Positions 32,232 to 40,776 of a stretch of 42,568 nt of DNA are shown here, piece by piece; position 1 is the first letter of the stretch, and each line of letters opens with the position of its first letter. Below the pieces are notes generated by a model. That model saw only the letters and a list, made by a program, of their open reading frames with translations, did not search any database and had not been told where the DNA came from. The translations under genes and the position numbers were made by a program. Source of the stretch: Sulfonitrofixus sp039714575. Lineage in GTDB: Bacteria; Campylobacterota; Campylobacteria; Campylobacterales; Sulfurimonadaceae. The DNA lies in NCBI GenBank assembly GCA_039714575.1, contig JBDLJE010000011.1, positions 1 through 42,568 of the forward strand, in the 5' to 3' direction.

Positions 32232-32773
32232 TGAGAGAGAAAGTTCTTTTACTCCACGGCTGGGGCGGCAGTGATGATCCGCACTGGCAGGCTTGGCTGG
32301 CCGGTGAGGTCGCTAAAGATTACGGCACCGTCGCGTTTCCGCTTTTAGACAATCCGCATTTTCCTACAAAAAACCGTTGGGTTAAACAGGTAAAAAAACT
32401 TTTAAAAGAGTTCCAACCCGATGTAGTCATCTGCCACTCTTTGGCAAATACGCTCTGGTTTCACCTCTGTAACGAGGGTGAGATCGATGAAGTTAAGCGT
32501 CTGTTGATGGTGGCAACACCGCGTCTTGATCTGGAACTTGACACCATCAAGACCTTTTTCCCGGTGACACCGTCTAGCGATCTGTATGCCAAAGAGGCGA
32601 TGATGGTTGTTTCTGATAACGATCCCTATATGACAATGAATGAAGCAGCGGCGCTTCAAAAAGTATTGAACATTGAGATGAAAGTACTCGAAGATGCCGG
32701 GCATATCAATGCAGATAGCGGTTTTGGTGAGTGGCCTTGGGTTTTAGAGTGGGTTAAAGGAAATAAGTCATAA
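32231..32773 (+). CDS. Alpha/beta hydrolase, RBBP9/YdeN family
   Basis: The 180-residue protein is a small serine hydrolase: LLLHGWGGSDD..W (oxyanion region), the nucleophile elbow VICHSLAN with S70, an acidic residue in SDNDPY and the catalytic His in DAGHINADSG. The elbow is C-H-S-L-A instead of the usual G-x-S-x-G, as in some members of the RBBP9 family. Substrate unknown. ATG 32231 shares bases with the dxr stop (TGATG) and has AAGG upstream; the stop shares bases with the tsaD start (TAATG). Confidence 0.88.
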   Translation: MREKVLLLHGWGGSDDPHWQAWLAGEVAKDYGTVAFPLLDNPHFPTKNRWVKQVKKLLKEFQPDVVICHSLANTLWFHLCNEGEIDEVKRLLMVATPRLDLELDTIKTFFPVTPSSDLYAKEAMMVVSDNDPYMTMNEAAALQKVLNIEMKVLEDAGHINADSGFGEWPWVLEWVKGNKS

Positions 32774-33756
32774 TGGAATTGATCTTATCTATCGAATCCT
32801 CATGCGATGACAGCTCCATCGCTATTACCGATATAGAGACAAAAAAACTTGTCTATCATAAGAAGATCTCCCAAGAGTTGGAACATGCTGTTTATGGCGG
32901 GGTTGTTCCTGAACTGGCTTCACGTCTGCATGCAGAGGCGCTGCCGAAGATCTTGGAAGAGTGCCAACCTTACTTTAGTCAGTTGAAAGCGATCGCCGTT
33001 ACAAATGCACCGGGATTGGCCGTTACCTTGATGGAAGGGATCACAATGGCCAAGGCCTTGAGTGTTACGCTTGATCTGCCTCTGATCGCCGTGAACCATC
33101 TTAAAGGCCACATCTATTCACTCTTTATAGACAGAGAGGCGATCTTTCCTCAAACAGTCTTGCTGGTCTCAGGCGGACACACTCAGGTGGTCGAGGTGAC
33201 GTCGCTAAATGAGATGAAGACGGTGGCAAGTACAATGGATGACAGTTTCGGCGAGAGCTTTGACAAGGTGGCGAAGATGATGGGTCTGCCTTACCCCGGC
33301 GGTCCGGTAATAGAGAAGTTGGCAAAAGAGGGTGACCCTAAACGTTACGGCTTTACTATCCCGCTTCAGCAGAAAAAGATCTTTGCCTTTTCGTATTCAG
33401 GTATTAAAAATGCGGTACGTTTAGCTGTTGAAGATGGAAGCGAAGCAGACTATGCAAATATTGCGGCTTCGTTTCAAGAGGTGGCGAGCGAGCATCTTAT
33501 AAGAAAGATAAAAAAGTATCTGGTCGAGCATCCTCCCAAAAACTTTGCCATCGTAGGCGGGGCGAGCGCCAACCTCTATCTGCGCGAGAAAGTAGAAGCG
33601 ATGCTGGCTCCGTACGGTGCGAAACTGCATCTTGCAGAACTCAAGTACTGCTCTGACAATGCTGCGATGATAGGCCGTGTTGCGGTTGAGATGTATGCAG
33701 AGAAGATGTATACACCTTTGGCTGAACTTCAGGCCGTTCCGCGAGCACCACTATAA
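32773..33756 (+). CDS. tsaD: tRNA N6-adenosine threonylcarbamoyltransferase
   Basis: TsaD, with TsaB and TsaE, transfers threonylcarbamoyl to A37 of tRNAs that read ANN codons. The 327-residue protein has the start ILSIESSCDDSS, the metal-binding HLKGH (H109, H113), LVSGGHTQVV, DDSFGESFDKVAKMMGLPYPGGP and the final GGASANLYLRE and SDNAAMIG blocks, all as in the family. It is the last of the cdsA-dxr-hydrolase-tsaD group, with a one-base overlap of TAATG to the hydrolase. Confidence 0.97.
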   Translation: MELILSIESSCDDSSIAITDIETKKLVYHKKISQELEHAVYGGVVPELASRLHAEALPKILEECQPYFSQLKAIAVTNAPGLAVTLMEGITMAKALSVTLDLPLIAVNHLKGHIYSLFIDREAIFPQTVLLVSGGHTQVVEVTSLNEMKTVASTMDDSFGESFDKVAKMMGLPYPGGPVIEKLAKEGDPKRYGFTIPLQQKKIFAFSYSGIKNAVRLAVEDGSEADYANIAASFQEVASEHLIRKIKKYLVEHPPKNFAIVGGASANLYLREKVEAMLAPYGAKLHLAELKYCSDNAAMIGRVAVEMYAEKMYTPLAELQAVPRAPL

Positions 33757-33881
33757 TTAGGACTTATTTTGTCTTATTCTTAAACAGAGCTTAGTTAAAT
33801 TAAACCTTAAGGCGGTTAAGTGAACATAGATTTATTTCTGTGTAAACTTCTCCCATAAAAATTAAAACACAGGAGCCCAAT

Positions 33882-34385
33882 ATGGCAACTACTAAATTCA
33901 AAGGTACAGACGTAGAACTTCTAGGAAACGAAGTAAACGTAGGCGACAAAGCACCAGCAATCACTGTGGTAAACTCAGATGGTCTTGGTGACGTTACAGT
34001 TGGTGGCGCATCAGGTAAAAAACAACTTATCATCGTTGTTCCTTCACTAGACACTGGTGTATGTGCTACAGAGACTCGTAACTTCAACGCAAAAGCTGCT
34101 GCACTTACAGATGTAGACGTAACTGTTGTTTCTCTTGACCTTCCATTTGCTGCAGGACGTTTTTGTTCAGCAGAAGGCATCAACGACTTAACTGTTGCTT
34201 CTGACTTCCGTAACAAAGAGTTCGCTAACGCTTATGGTGTACTTCTTGGTGGATCAGTTCTTGCTGGTGTAACTTGTCGTGCGATCTTCGCAGTAAACGA
34301 AGAAGGTGTTGTAACGTACAAAGAGATCGTTCCTGAGATCACTGAAGAGCCTGCTTACGACGCTGCACTGGCTGCTGTTAAGTAA
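33882..34385 (+). CDS. tpx: Thiol peroxidase
   Basis: Tpx is a peroxiredoxin that reduces hydrogen and lipid peroxides using thioredoxin. The 167-residue protein has the peroxidatic Cys C61 in PSLDTGVCATE and the resolving Cys C95 in GRFCSAEG. AGGAG precedes the ATG. Codons are strongly biased to those expected in a highly expressed gene and differ from the neighbours. Upstream is an AT-rich region of 120 bp with an imperfect TTAAACC/CGGTTAA inverted repeat that could be a control site. A hairpin terminator follows. Confidence 0.96.
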   Translation: MATTKFKGTDVELLGNEVNVGDKAPAITVVNSDGLGDVTVGGASGKKQLIIVVPSLDTGVCATETRNFNAKAAALTDVDVTVVSLDLPFAAGRFCSAEGINDLTVASDFRNKEFANAYGVLLGGSVLAGVTCRAIFAVNEEGVVTYKEIVPEITEEPAYDAALAAVK

Positions 34386-34394
34386 TTCTGCTTA

Positions 34395-34416
34395 GAAGAA
34401 GAACCCGTTCTTCTTC
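34395..34416 (+). terminator. tpx terminator
   Basis: GAAGAAGAAC and GTTCTTCTTC (10-base arms) form a strong hairpin just after the tpx stop, followed by ACTTTTATC. Confidence 0.7.
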
Positions 34417-34556
34417 ACTTTTATCCTCTTAGTTGAGGATAATCCTTCTTTACCCTTCCTGCTAAAAACATTTCATTTTTTTTTAATTTTACTTCGATAC
34501 ACTCCTATTATCAAATTTATATCACAATTTAAGATATGGATATTTAAGGAAACAAA

Positions 34557-35321
34557 ATGAAGAAATTACTCTCTATCGCAGCAACATCTGCACTTTTAGC
34601 GACTGCAGCCAATGCTGATCTTATGCGTATCGAAGGTGCTGTCGGTGTATGGCAAAATGATCCTACGGGAACAATAACATACGAAAACAACATGTTTGAC
34701 GTTGTTGAAAATGCAGGTTTTGACACGGAGTCTGCAATGTATGCATGGGTCTACCTGAAACATCCTGTTCCGGTTATACCAAACCTTCGTCTAGAATATG
34801 CCAACCCAGGTTACAGTTCAACAACAACATTAGACATTGTCTGGGGCGGCGATACCTTTACAGCGGGTGCAAGCAATGAGCTTTCGCTGAAACAGTATGA
34901 TGCGGTGCTCTATTACAACCTTCTGGACAATACATTTTGGACAACCCTTGACCTGGGTCTTGATGTCAAGTTTATAGATGGAAACTACAAACTAAATGAT
35001 ACGGCAGGTCTTTTACCGGCCGTTAATGAAGACTTTGATCTTGTAATGGTGCTGCCTTACCTGCGCGGCCGTGTTCAGATTCCTGTTACCAACATTGGTG
35101 TTGAAGCCGTTGCAAGAGGTGTCTCATATACTGACAACACTGTTGTCGATGCACAGATCAAGCTTGATTACACGATGGACTTTGTGCCTGTTATTCAACC
35201 GGGGCTGGAGATCGGTTATCGCTATCAGCAGATCACAATAGATGGCGGTACCTTAGGTGCAAATGCTGAATTGGACACTACTTTCTCAGGTGTTTACGGC
35301 GGTATAATGGTACGTTTTTAA
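34557..35321 (+). CDS. Outer membrane beta-barrel protein, TIGR04219-like
   Basis: The 254-residue protein has a signal peptide (about 1-20, cleavage ANA-DLM) and alternating-residue strands up to a C-terminal aromatic residue (GGIMVRF), as expected for a barrel. The LMRIEGAVGVWQ start, the LKHPVPVIPNLRLEY block and the repeated L/Y strands match the family of small outer membrane proteins found in sulfur-oxidising Campylobacterota and other marine bacteria. Function unknown. AAGGA precedes the ATG. Confidence 0.82.
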   Translation: MKKLLSIAATSALLATAANADLMRIEGAVGVWQNDPTGTITYENNMFDVVENAGFDTESAMYAWVYLKHPVPVIPNLRLEYANPGYSSTTTLDIVWGGDTFTAGASNELSLKQYDAVLYYNLLDNTFWTTLDLGLDVKFIDGNYKLNDTAGLLPAVNEDFDLVMVLPYLRGRVQIPVTNIGVEAVARGVSYTDNTVVDAQIKLDYTMDFVPVIQPGLEIGYRYQQITIDGGTLGANAELDTTFSGVYGGIMVRF

Positions 35322-35418
35322 ACGACCTTTTTTACTTTTTACTATGACAGTGTAGGCGGTGTGGTATTTATAGCCACCCTTTACGCACATAGCCCTCTCA
35401 CAAAATAATCACACTTCC

Positions 35419-35634
35419 ATGAACAATGTGTATGTCAATTTAATCATAAAACATCCATCAAGCATACTTCCTGATGTTAGATTGGAGTATGCCAATATAA
35501 AAAGCAGTGGAAAGGTCTACGGTGAAGTCAAGCAACCGCCGTTCAACTCTTTGACACCTGTTGTCGGTGTAGAGAGTGAAGACTCTGAGATCACTTTCGA
35601 GGGTGTTTACGGCGGTATTACTGTAAAGTTTTAG
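35419..35634 (+). pseudogene. Internally deleted copy of the barrel gene
   Basis: The 71-residue frame joins a piece matching residues of about 66-85 of the upstream barrel protein (YVNLIIKHPSSILPDVRLEYAN versus WVYLKHPVPVIPNLRLEYAN, with insertions) directly to its last strands (TFEGVYGGITVKF versus TFSGVYGGIMVRF). The signal peptide and most of the barrel are missing, so it cannot make a barrel. It appears to be a decayed tandem duplicate. Its end overlaps the 3' end of murB by 17 bp. Confidence 0.7.
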
Positions 35635-36472
35635 GCGGTTTCGAGGGTGAGTTTTCTCCCATATAGCGGGTATCGATAACAGCTACCTCATTTTCCAGCC
35701 AAATACCGAATTCACTGTAGACACGTGTTTGTGCCAGCTGCATCAGTTCAATAGCATCTTCGAAGGTCCCTTTGCCAAGGTTGACCATGAAATTGGCATG
35801 TTTGTCGCTAAAGGCCATATTGCCGATACGGTGCCCTTTTAAGCCGACGGCTTCAATAAGTCGTCCGGCATAATCACCTGCAGGATTTTTAAAAAAACTG
35901 CCGGCACTTGGATCACGGGGCTGATTGTTCCGCATCTTTCGAAACATCGCGATCTTACTCTCATCAAACCCTTTTTCAATCTCAAAAACCCCTTCAAAAG
36001 CTACTTTGGTGATATTGGTCTGACGGTAACCGTACTCGATATCGCCTAAAAGACGGTAGCCGTCTCTAAAGTAGACCATATGCAGATGGTTAAAGATCTC
36101 ATAATCTTTCAGACCGGCGTTCATCTGCAGCATCCCACCCATCGTCCCGGGGAGGTGGGCAATAAACTCAAGGTTGGCGATATTGTTTCTTCTGCAAAAT
36201 GTGACGATCTTACCGCCGGGTGTTGCTGCACCGACATAGAGGTGGTTGTCGATGATCTTGATGTAGTCATAGGTTTTGGAGAGTTTCATCAAGGGTGGAT
36301 GCTCCGGCCCGACCAAAAGGTTGTTGGCGCTGCCGATAAGGTATGCATCATCCGGATACTCAAAACTGTCGATCATATAGACATCGGCAACGGGACCAAT
36401 ACGGATTGAACTGAACTTGGCAAAGTCGATCGTTTTATAATGGCTTAGTTTTGGGTTCGCTACACTCTTCAC
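35618..36472 (-). CDS. murB: UDP-N-acetylenolpyruvoylglucosamine reductase
   Basis: MurB reduces the enolpyruvyl group to make UDP-MurNAc for peptidoglycan, with FAD and NADPH. The 284-residue protein has SSIRIGPVADVY, the FAD-loop block LPGTMGGMLQMNAG, the catalytic-serine block DPSAGSFFKNP and LIEAVGLKG near the C-terminal third. It has the shorter form typical of Campylobacterota. The start is GTG 36472, 19 bases after the mqnD stop, with a weak ribosome site (GGAATAG), so coupling to mqnD is likely. The C-terminus extends into the decayed barrel copy. Confidence 0.93.
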   Translation of the reverse strand: MKSVANPKLSHYKTIDFAKFSSIRIGPVADVYMIDSFEYPDDAYLIGSANNLLVGPEHPPLMKLSKTYDYIKIIDNHLYVGAATPGGKIVTFCRRNNIANLEFIAHLPGTMGGMLQMNAGLKDYEIFNHLHMVYFRDGYRLLGDIEYGYRQTNITKVAFEGVFEIEKGFDESKIAMFRKMRNNQPRDPSAGSFFKNPAGDYAGRLIEAVGLKGHRIGNMAFSDKHANFMVNLGKGTFEDAIELMQLAQTRVYSEFGIWLENEVAVIDTRYMGENSPSKPPKTLQ

Positions 36473-36491
36473 CTATTCCATCATTTCCAGA

Positions 36492-37346
36492 TCAACTGTT
36501 ACGCAGTGCGTTATATTCTCGAGGAATAAGGTACTCTTCGGCTTTGATCAGGGTGTCATAAAAACCGTGTTTAAAACCAAGCTCATAAAGTTTATCGATC
36601 GCTTTGAGCTGGAGCGGGCTGAGTTCGACGGAGTCGTCGTTGGCGTAAAGCTCCAGGTATTTATCCAGAGTTTTGCCTTCAATACGGACGAGGTTCTCTT
36701 TGACCAGACGATCGCAGAGCTCCTCTTTTCGGTTGCGTGCCGCTTTGACGGCTTCGGTCAGTGTCTCTTCATATGCGATCGCTTTTGTAAGCGGAAGGGA
36801 ACGGCGTATTGCCATACCGCCGAGCGGCAGCGGCAGCTCTTTGCCGGCGAGTTCCTGCCAGATGTCCCACATCTCACGTTCGACTTCGAGTTCATCACCA
36901 AAGGTCAAGATGCTTTCGTGGATCAGGACACCGGCATCGACTTTACCGCTGCGCACTGCCTCTTCGATCTCTAAAAAGTCCATATAGACAGGGCGTGCCA
37001 GAGGGTAGGCGATGCGAAAGAGCATGGCGTTGGTCGTGTACCTGCCGCTTAATGCCACTTTGAAGTTGCGTTTGAGTGTTTTGTCTTTACGTCTGATGAG
37101 CTTGGGTCCATACCCCTCGCCGAAACTGACGGCGGTCCGCAGCAGGGCGTAGTCTTCTCTGATATGCGGGTAGAGCGCGAAGCTTATAGCCGAGATATCG
37201 TAGGTGCCTTTAAGGGCTTCAACGTTGAGTGTTTCGATGTCGAGAGGGATGTTGTCAAACTCAACACCCTCTTGTGTTACCCAACCAAACTTGATGGCAT
37301 AGTACATAAAGATATCATCAGCATCCGGGGAGTGGGCAATTAACAT
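36492..37346 (-). CDS. mqnD: 1,4-dihydroxy-6-naphthoate synthase (menaquinone, futalosine route)
   Basis: MqnD catalyses a late step of the futalosine pathway to menaquinone, the quinone of Campylobacterota. The 284-residue product starts MLIAHSPDADDIFMYYA, has the LIHESILTFG block in the middle and the ELPLPLGGMAIRR block that separates MqnD from its relative MqnA. I chose ATG 37346 because it begins directly with the conserved strand; an in-frame TTG at 37415 would add 23 residues with no homology and no ribosome site. murB follows after 19 bases. Confidence 0.9.
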   Translation of the reverse strand: MLIAHSPDADDIFMYYAIKFGWVTQEGVEFDNIPLDIETLNVEALKGTYDISAISFALYPHIREDYALLRTAVSFGEGYGPKLIRRKDKTLKRNFKVALSGRYTTNAMLFRIAYPLARPVYMDFLEIEEAVRSGKVDAGVLIHESILTFGDELEVEREMWDIWQELAGKELPLPLGGMAIRRSLPLTKAIAYEETLTEAVKAARNRKEELCDRLVKENLVRIEGKTLDKYLELYANDDSVELSPLQLKAIDKLYELGFKHGFYDTLIKAEEYLIPREYNALRNS

Positions 37347-37466
37347 TTTCTTCAAAAAAAATCCTAGTAAATAAACTACAAAATATGTCTGTTTAGTAAT
37401 GAGGATTTTAACCAAAGAACGCTAAAATTACGCACTATTGTGGTTTTAACAGTTTAGTTGCAAAAA

Positions 37467-37513
37467 TATGTCAAAATGCAATTTTTATTGTAAATCGATT
37501 TCATTTTGACATA
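37467..37513. promoter_or_regulatory. 12-bp perfect inverted repeat between mqnD and recA
   Basis: TATGTCAAAATG (37467-37478) and CATTTTGACATA (37502-37513) are perfect inverted repeats with a 23-bp spacer, and match at 15 of 16 if one mismatch is allowed. Each arm contains TTGACA pointing outward, so they could be divergent -35 boxes for recA and mqnD, or an operator for a dimeric regulator. The -10 boxes are not clear (TATAAA near 37521 is one option for recA). Confidence 0.65.
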
Positions 37514-37567
37514 AAATACATATAAATAATTTTGGTAGCAGACGCTGTCACGTAAGAGGATTACAAA

Positions 37568-38605
37568 ATGGATGCAAATAAACAAAAATCACTAGACCTG
37601 GCAATGAAACAGATCGATAAAGCTTTTGGCAAAGGGGCGCTTATGCGTCTTGGCGACAAAGAGATCGAACCGATCGAAGCGATCAGTACCGGTTCATTGG
37701 GACTTGACCTTGCCTTGGGTATAGGCGGTGTTCCTAAAGGTCGTGTGATCGAGGTTTATGGTCCGGAGAGTTCGGGTAAGACGACACTGGCACTTCAGAT
37801 CACTGCAGAGTGCCAAAAAACGGGCGGTGTCTGTGCCTTTATCGATGCAGAGCACGCACTGGATGTTCAGTATGCCAACAACCTTGGCGTAGACATTGAC
37901 AACCTTCTGGTCTCTCAACCGGACTACGGTGAGCAGGCACTTGACATTGTTGAGACCATTGCCCGTTCGGGTGCAGTTGACCTGATCGTGATCGATTCGG
38001 TCGCAGCATTGACACCTAAGGTAGAGCTTGAAGGTGAGATGACCGACCAGCAGGTCGGTGTTCAGGCTCGTTTGATGTCTAAAGCACTTCGTAAACTGAC
38101 CGGTGTCTTGCATAAGATGGAGTGTACGGTTATCTTTATCAACCAGATCCGTATGAAGATCGGTATGATGGGTTACGGTTCACCGGAGACGACGACGGGC
38201 GGAAACGCATTGAAGTTCTACGCATCAGTGCGTATTGACATCCGTCGTATTGCTACATTGAAGCAGGCCGAAGCACCGATCGGTAACCGTACAAAAGCGA
38301 AGATCGTTAAAAACAAGGTGGCTCCGCCGTTCAAACAGGCGGAATTTGACATTATGTTCGGTGAAGGTATCTCCAAAGAGGGAGAACTTTGCGATTATGG
38401 TGTAAAATTAGACATCATAGACAAAAGCGGGGCTTGGTTCTCGTACGGCGACCAAAAACTTGGTCAAGGCCGTGAGAAGGTAAAAGAGAAGTTTAAAGAG
38501 GAACCGGCACTTGCAGCAGAGATCGAATTGAAGATCAAGCAGGCAATGGGCATCAGTACCATGATGGACATGGATAAATTAGAAGTAGAAGAGGTAGATA
38601 TATGA
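37568..38605 (+). CDS. recA: Recombinase A
   Basis: RecA forms filaments on single-stranded DNA and carries out strand exchange. The 345-residue protein has Walker A GPESSGKT (65-72), the Walker B strand LIVIDSVAAL and the loop L2 region KIGMMGYGSPETTTGGNALKF in part. AGAGGA precedes the ATG. The stop overlaps the enolase start by 4 bp (ATGA), the usual order in this phylum. No LexA box is seen, and the phylum generally lacks LexA. Confidence 0.98.
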   Translation: MDANKQKSLDLAMKQIDKAFGKGALMRLGDKEIEPIEAISTGSLGLDLALGIGGVPKGRVIEVYGPESSGKTTLALQITAECQKTGGVCAFIDAEHALDVQYANNLGVDIDNLLVSQPDYGEQALDIVETIARSGAVDLIVIDSVAALTPKVELEGEMTDQQVGVQARLMSKALRKLTGVLHKMECTVIFINQIRMKIGMMGYGSPETTTGGNALKFYASVRIDIRRIATLKQAEAPIGNRTKAKIVKNKVAPPFKQAEFDIMFGEGISKEGELCDYGVKLDIIDKSGAWFSYGDQKLGQGREKVKEKFKEEPALAAEIELKIKQAMGISTMMDMDKLEVEEVDI

Positions 38606-39870
38606 TATTTATAGACAACGTTAGTGCAATGGAAGTAATGGATTCTCGCGGGAACCCGACAGTTAAAGCAACAGTCACATTGAGTGACGGAACAACAGAG
38701 AGCGCGATCGTACCTTCAGGCGCGAGTACCGGTAAACGTGAAGCACTGGAGCTTCGTGACGGCGGCAGTCGTTACATGGGCAAGGGTGTTCTTAAAGCGG
38801 TTGACAACGTCAACGGTGAACTTGCCGATGCACTTATCGGTTTTAGCCCGTTTAACCAGGCCATCATTGATGCAACGATGAAAGAGGTCGACGGTACAGA
38901 GAACTATGGCAACTTGGGTGCTAATGCTGTTCTTGGTGTCTCTATGGCGGTTGCCCGTGCAGCAGCGACTTCTCTTAACATACCGCTTTACCGCTACCTT
39001 GGCGGTGCAAACGCAATGGTCATGCCGACACCGATGTTGAACATCATCAACGGCGGTTCACATGCAGACAACTCTGTTGACTTCCAGGAGTATATGATCG
39101 TACCTGTCGGTTTTGAAGACTTTGCAGAGGGCCTGCGTGCATCTGCTGAAGTGTATCACAACCTAAAAGCGATTTTAAAAGCTAAAAACCATAACACTGC
39201 ACTGGGCGATGAGGGCGGTTTTGCACCAGACCTCAGTTCAAACGAAGAGCCTATCCAGATCATTATTGAAGCGGTTGAAAAAGCGGGTTACAAGCCTGGT
39301 GAGCAGATCGGTATCGCACTGGATGTTGCAGCATCTGAACTTGTAGCAGATGGCGGTTACCGTCTTGAATCAGAGAACCGTACTGTTTCATCTGAAGAGC
39401 TGGTTGAGTATTATGCTGACCTCTGCTCAAAGTATCCTATTGTCTCTATCGAAGATGGTCTTAGTGAAGATGACTGGGATGGATTCAAGCTTATGACTGA
39501 GAAACTGGGTGACAGTGTTCAGATCGTTGGTGATGACCTGTTTGTTACAAACGTCAATATCCTTAACGAAGGTATCCAAAAAGGGATCGCGAACTCTATT
39601 CTTATCAAACCAAACCAGATCGGTTCAGTTTCTGAGACAATGTTGACGGTACGTCTTGCACAGCGTAACGGTTACACCTGTGTTATGAGCCACCGTTCAG
39701 GCGAGAGTGAAGATGCCTTCATTGCTGATTTTGCGGTAGCGCTTAACTGTGGTCAGATCAAAACAGGTTCAACGGCTCGTGGTGAGCGTACAGCAAAATA
39801 TAACCGTATCTTGGAGATCGAGACTGAAGTTGCATATGGTGAATACCTAGGTAACGTACTTTTCAAATAG
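38602..39870 (+). CDS. eno: Enolase
   Basis: Enolase interconverts 2-phosphoglycerate and phosphoenolpyruvate. The 422-residue protein has SRGNPT near the start, the SGASTGKREALELRD loop, GDEGGFAPDL, metal-binding Asp in ALDVAASE, SIEDGL and VGDDLFVTN, and the SHRSGESED signature. It overlaps recA by 4 bp. Codons are biased to those of highly expressed genes. Confidence 0.98.
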   Translation: MIFIDNVSAMEVMDSRGNPTVKATVTLSDGTTESAIVPSGASTGKREALELRDGGSRYMGKGVLKAVDNVNGELADALIGFSPFNQAIIDATMKEVDGTENYGNLGANAVLGVSMAVARAAATSLNIPLYRYLGGANAMVMPTPMLNIINGGSHADNSVDFQEYMIVPVGFEDFAEGLRASAEVYHNLKAILKAKNHNTALGDEGGFAPDLSSNEEPIQIIIEAVEKAGYKPGEQIGIALDVAASELVADGGYRLESENRTVSSEELVEYYADLCSKYPIVSIEDGLSEDDWDGFKLMTEKLGDSVQIVGDDLFVTNVNILNEGIQKGIANSILIKPNQIGSVSETMLTVRLAQRNGYTCVMSHRSGESEDAFIADFAVALNCGQIKTGSTARGERTAKYNRILEIETEVAYGEYLGNVLFK

Positions 39871-39887
39871 GTAAAAAGCACCTTTTT

Positions 39888-40196
39888 ATGTCTGATAACA
39901 TTAGCCCTGCTCAAGACACAGAACATAAAGAGGCGCTTTATGGTGCTTCTGCACAAGGTATTACCGAAAGGTATCTCGGCCTCTCTCTTAAAAAGTTTCT
40001 CTTTTTTCTCTTGATCATCGTCATTTTGGCTCTCTATCTGAATATCTTGCTGTTTGGTGACAACTCTTTAGAGGTATTTTTGCAGCTTGAAGAGTATGAA
40101 GATTACCTGAAACACGAGATCAACAGTTACAGGTCGGAAAATGCCGCTTTGCAAAAAGAGTACTTTGAGCTAAAAGAGCTTGAACCTGAAAAATAG
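39888..40196 (+). CDS. FtsB/DivIC-like septum protein
   Basis: The 102-residue protein has one membrane span (about 36-56) followed by a coiled coil (62-100), the arrangement of FtsB/DivIC proteins that hold the divisome together in the periplasm. The N-terminal cytoplasmic part (35 residues) is longer than in FtsB of E. coli. It lies between enolase and an AMIN protein, the usual place for this gene in Campylobacterota. Confidence 0.75.
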   Translation: MSDNISPAQDTEHKEALYGASAQGITERYLGLSLKKFLFFLLIIVILALYLNILLFGDNSLEVFLQLEEYEDYLKHEINSYRSENAALQKEYFELKELEPEK

Positions 40197-40211
40197 TATA
40201 AAAGGATATTA

Positions 40212-40736
40212 ATGCGTCGTCTATTGCCAGCTATTATGTTTTTACCCTTGCTCCTTGCTGCCCGCGAGAACCCGTTTACACCTGTAGAAATAACAAAAAC
40301 ATATGAAACACCTCAAGCGGTTACTGTAGAGCCAGAAGTAACTGTTGCAAAGCCTAAAGCGGTTGTCGTAAAGCCTAGCAGAAAAAAGATCGCAGATCCA
40401 AAACCTCGTATATCTGCTGAGAAAAGCAGCGACAAGCAAGAGCTCTATGCTTACGCGAAAGCGCGTTTTGTGTTTAAAGAGAACAGCGCTTATATCAAGA
40501 CAAAAGATGAGATGATAAAACATTTTGTCGTCTCTAACCCGCCAAGGATCGTTATTGATTTTAGATCTACTTCAAAATTTACTTCTAAACGTCAGGAGCT
40601 GACAACAAAACCGTTTAAAAAGCTGGAGATGGGTGCACATAGTGACAGTTACCGGGTGGTGTTGCGCTTAGACGGGGAACATAACTATAAAGTTGACAAA
40701 CGTAAAGATGGTCAGGTCGTTACGATCTTAGATTAA
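40212..40736 (+). CDS. AMIN-domain periplasmic protein
   Basis: The 174-residue protein has a signal peptide (about 1-17), a proline/valine/lysine-rich linker (20-75) and one AMIN domain (about 78-174, with IVIDFRST and YRVVLRLDG). AMIN domains bind peptidoglycan and place envelope proteins such as amidases or secretins. No catalytic domain is present. It starts 15 bp after the FtsB-like gene with AAAGGA upstream, so a role in the cell envelope or division is likely. Confidence 0.85.
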   Translation: MRRLLPAIMFLPLLLAARENPFTPVEITKTYETPQAVTVEPEVTVAKPKAVVVKPSRKKIADPKPRISAEKSSDKQELYAYAKARFVFKENSAYIKTKDEMIKHFVVSNPPRIVIDFRSTSKFTSKRQELTTKPFKKLEMGAHSDSYRVVLRLDGEHNYKVDKRKDGQVVTILD

Positions 40737-40776
40737 GGGCACCTCTAAAAGCACTGATTATCCTAAACGGTATCGA

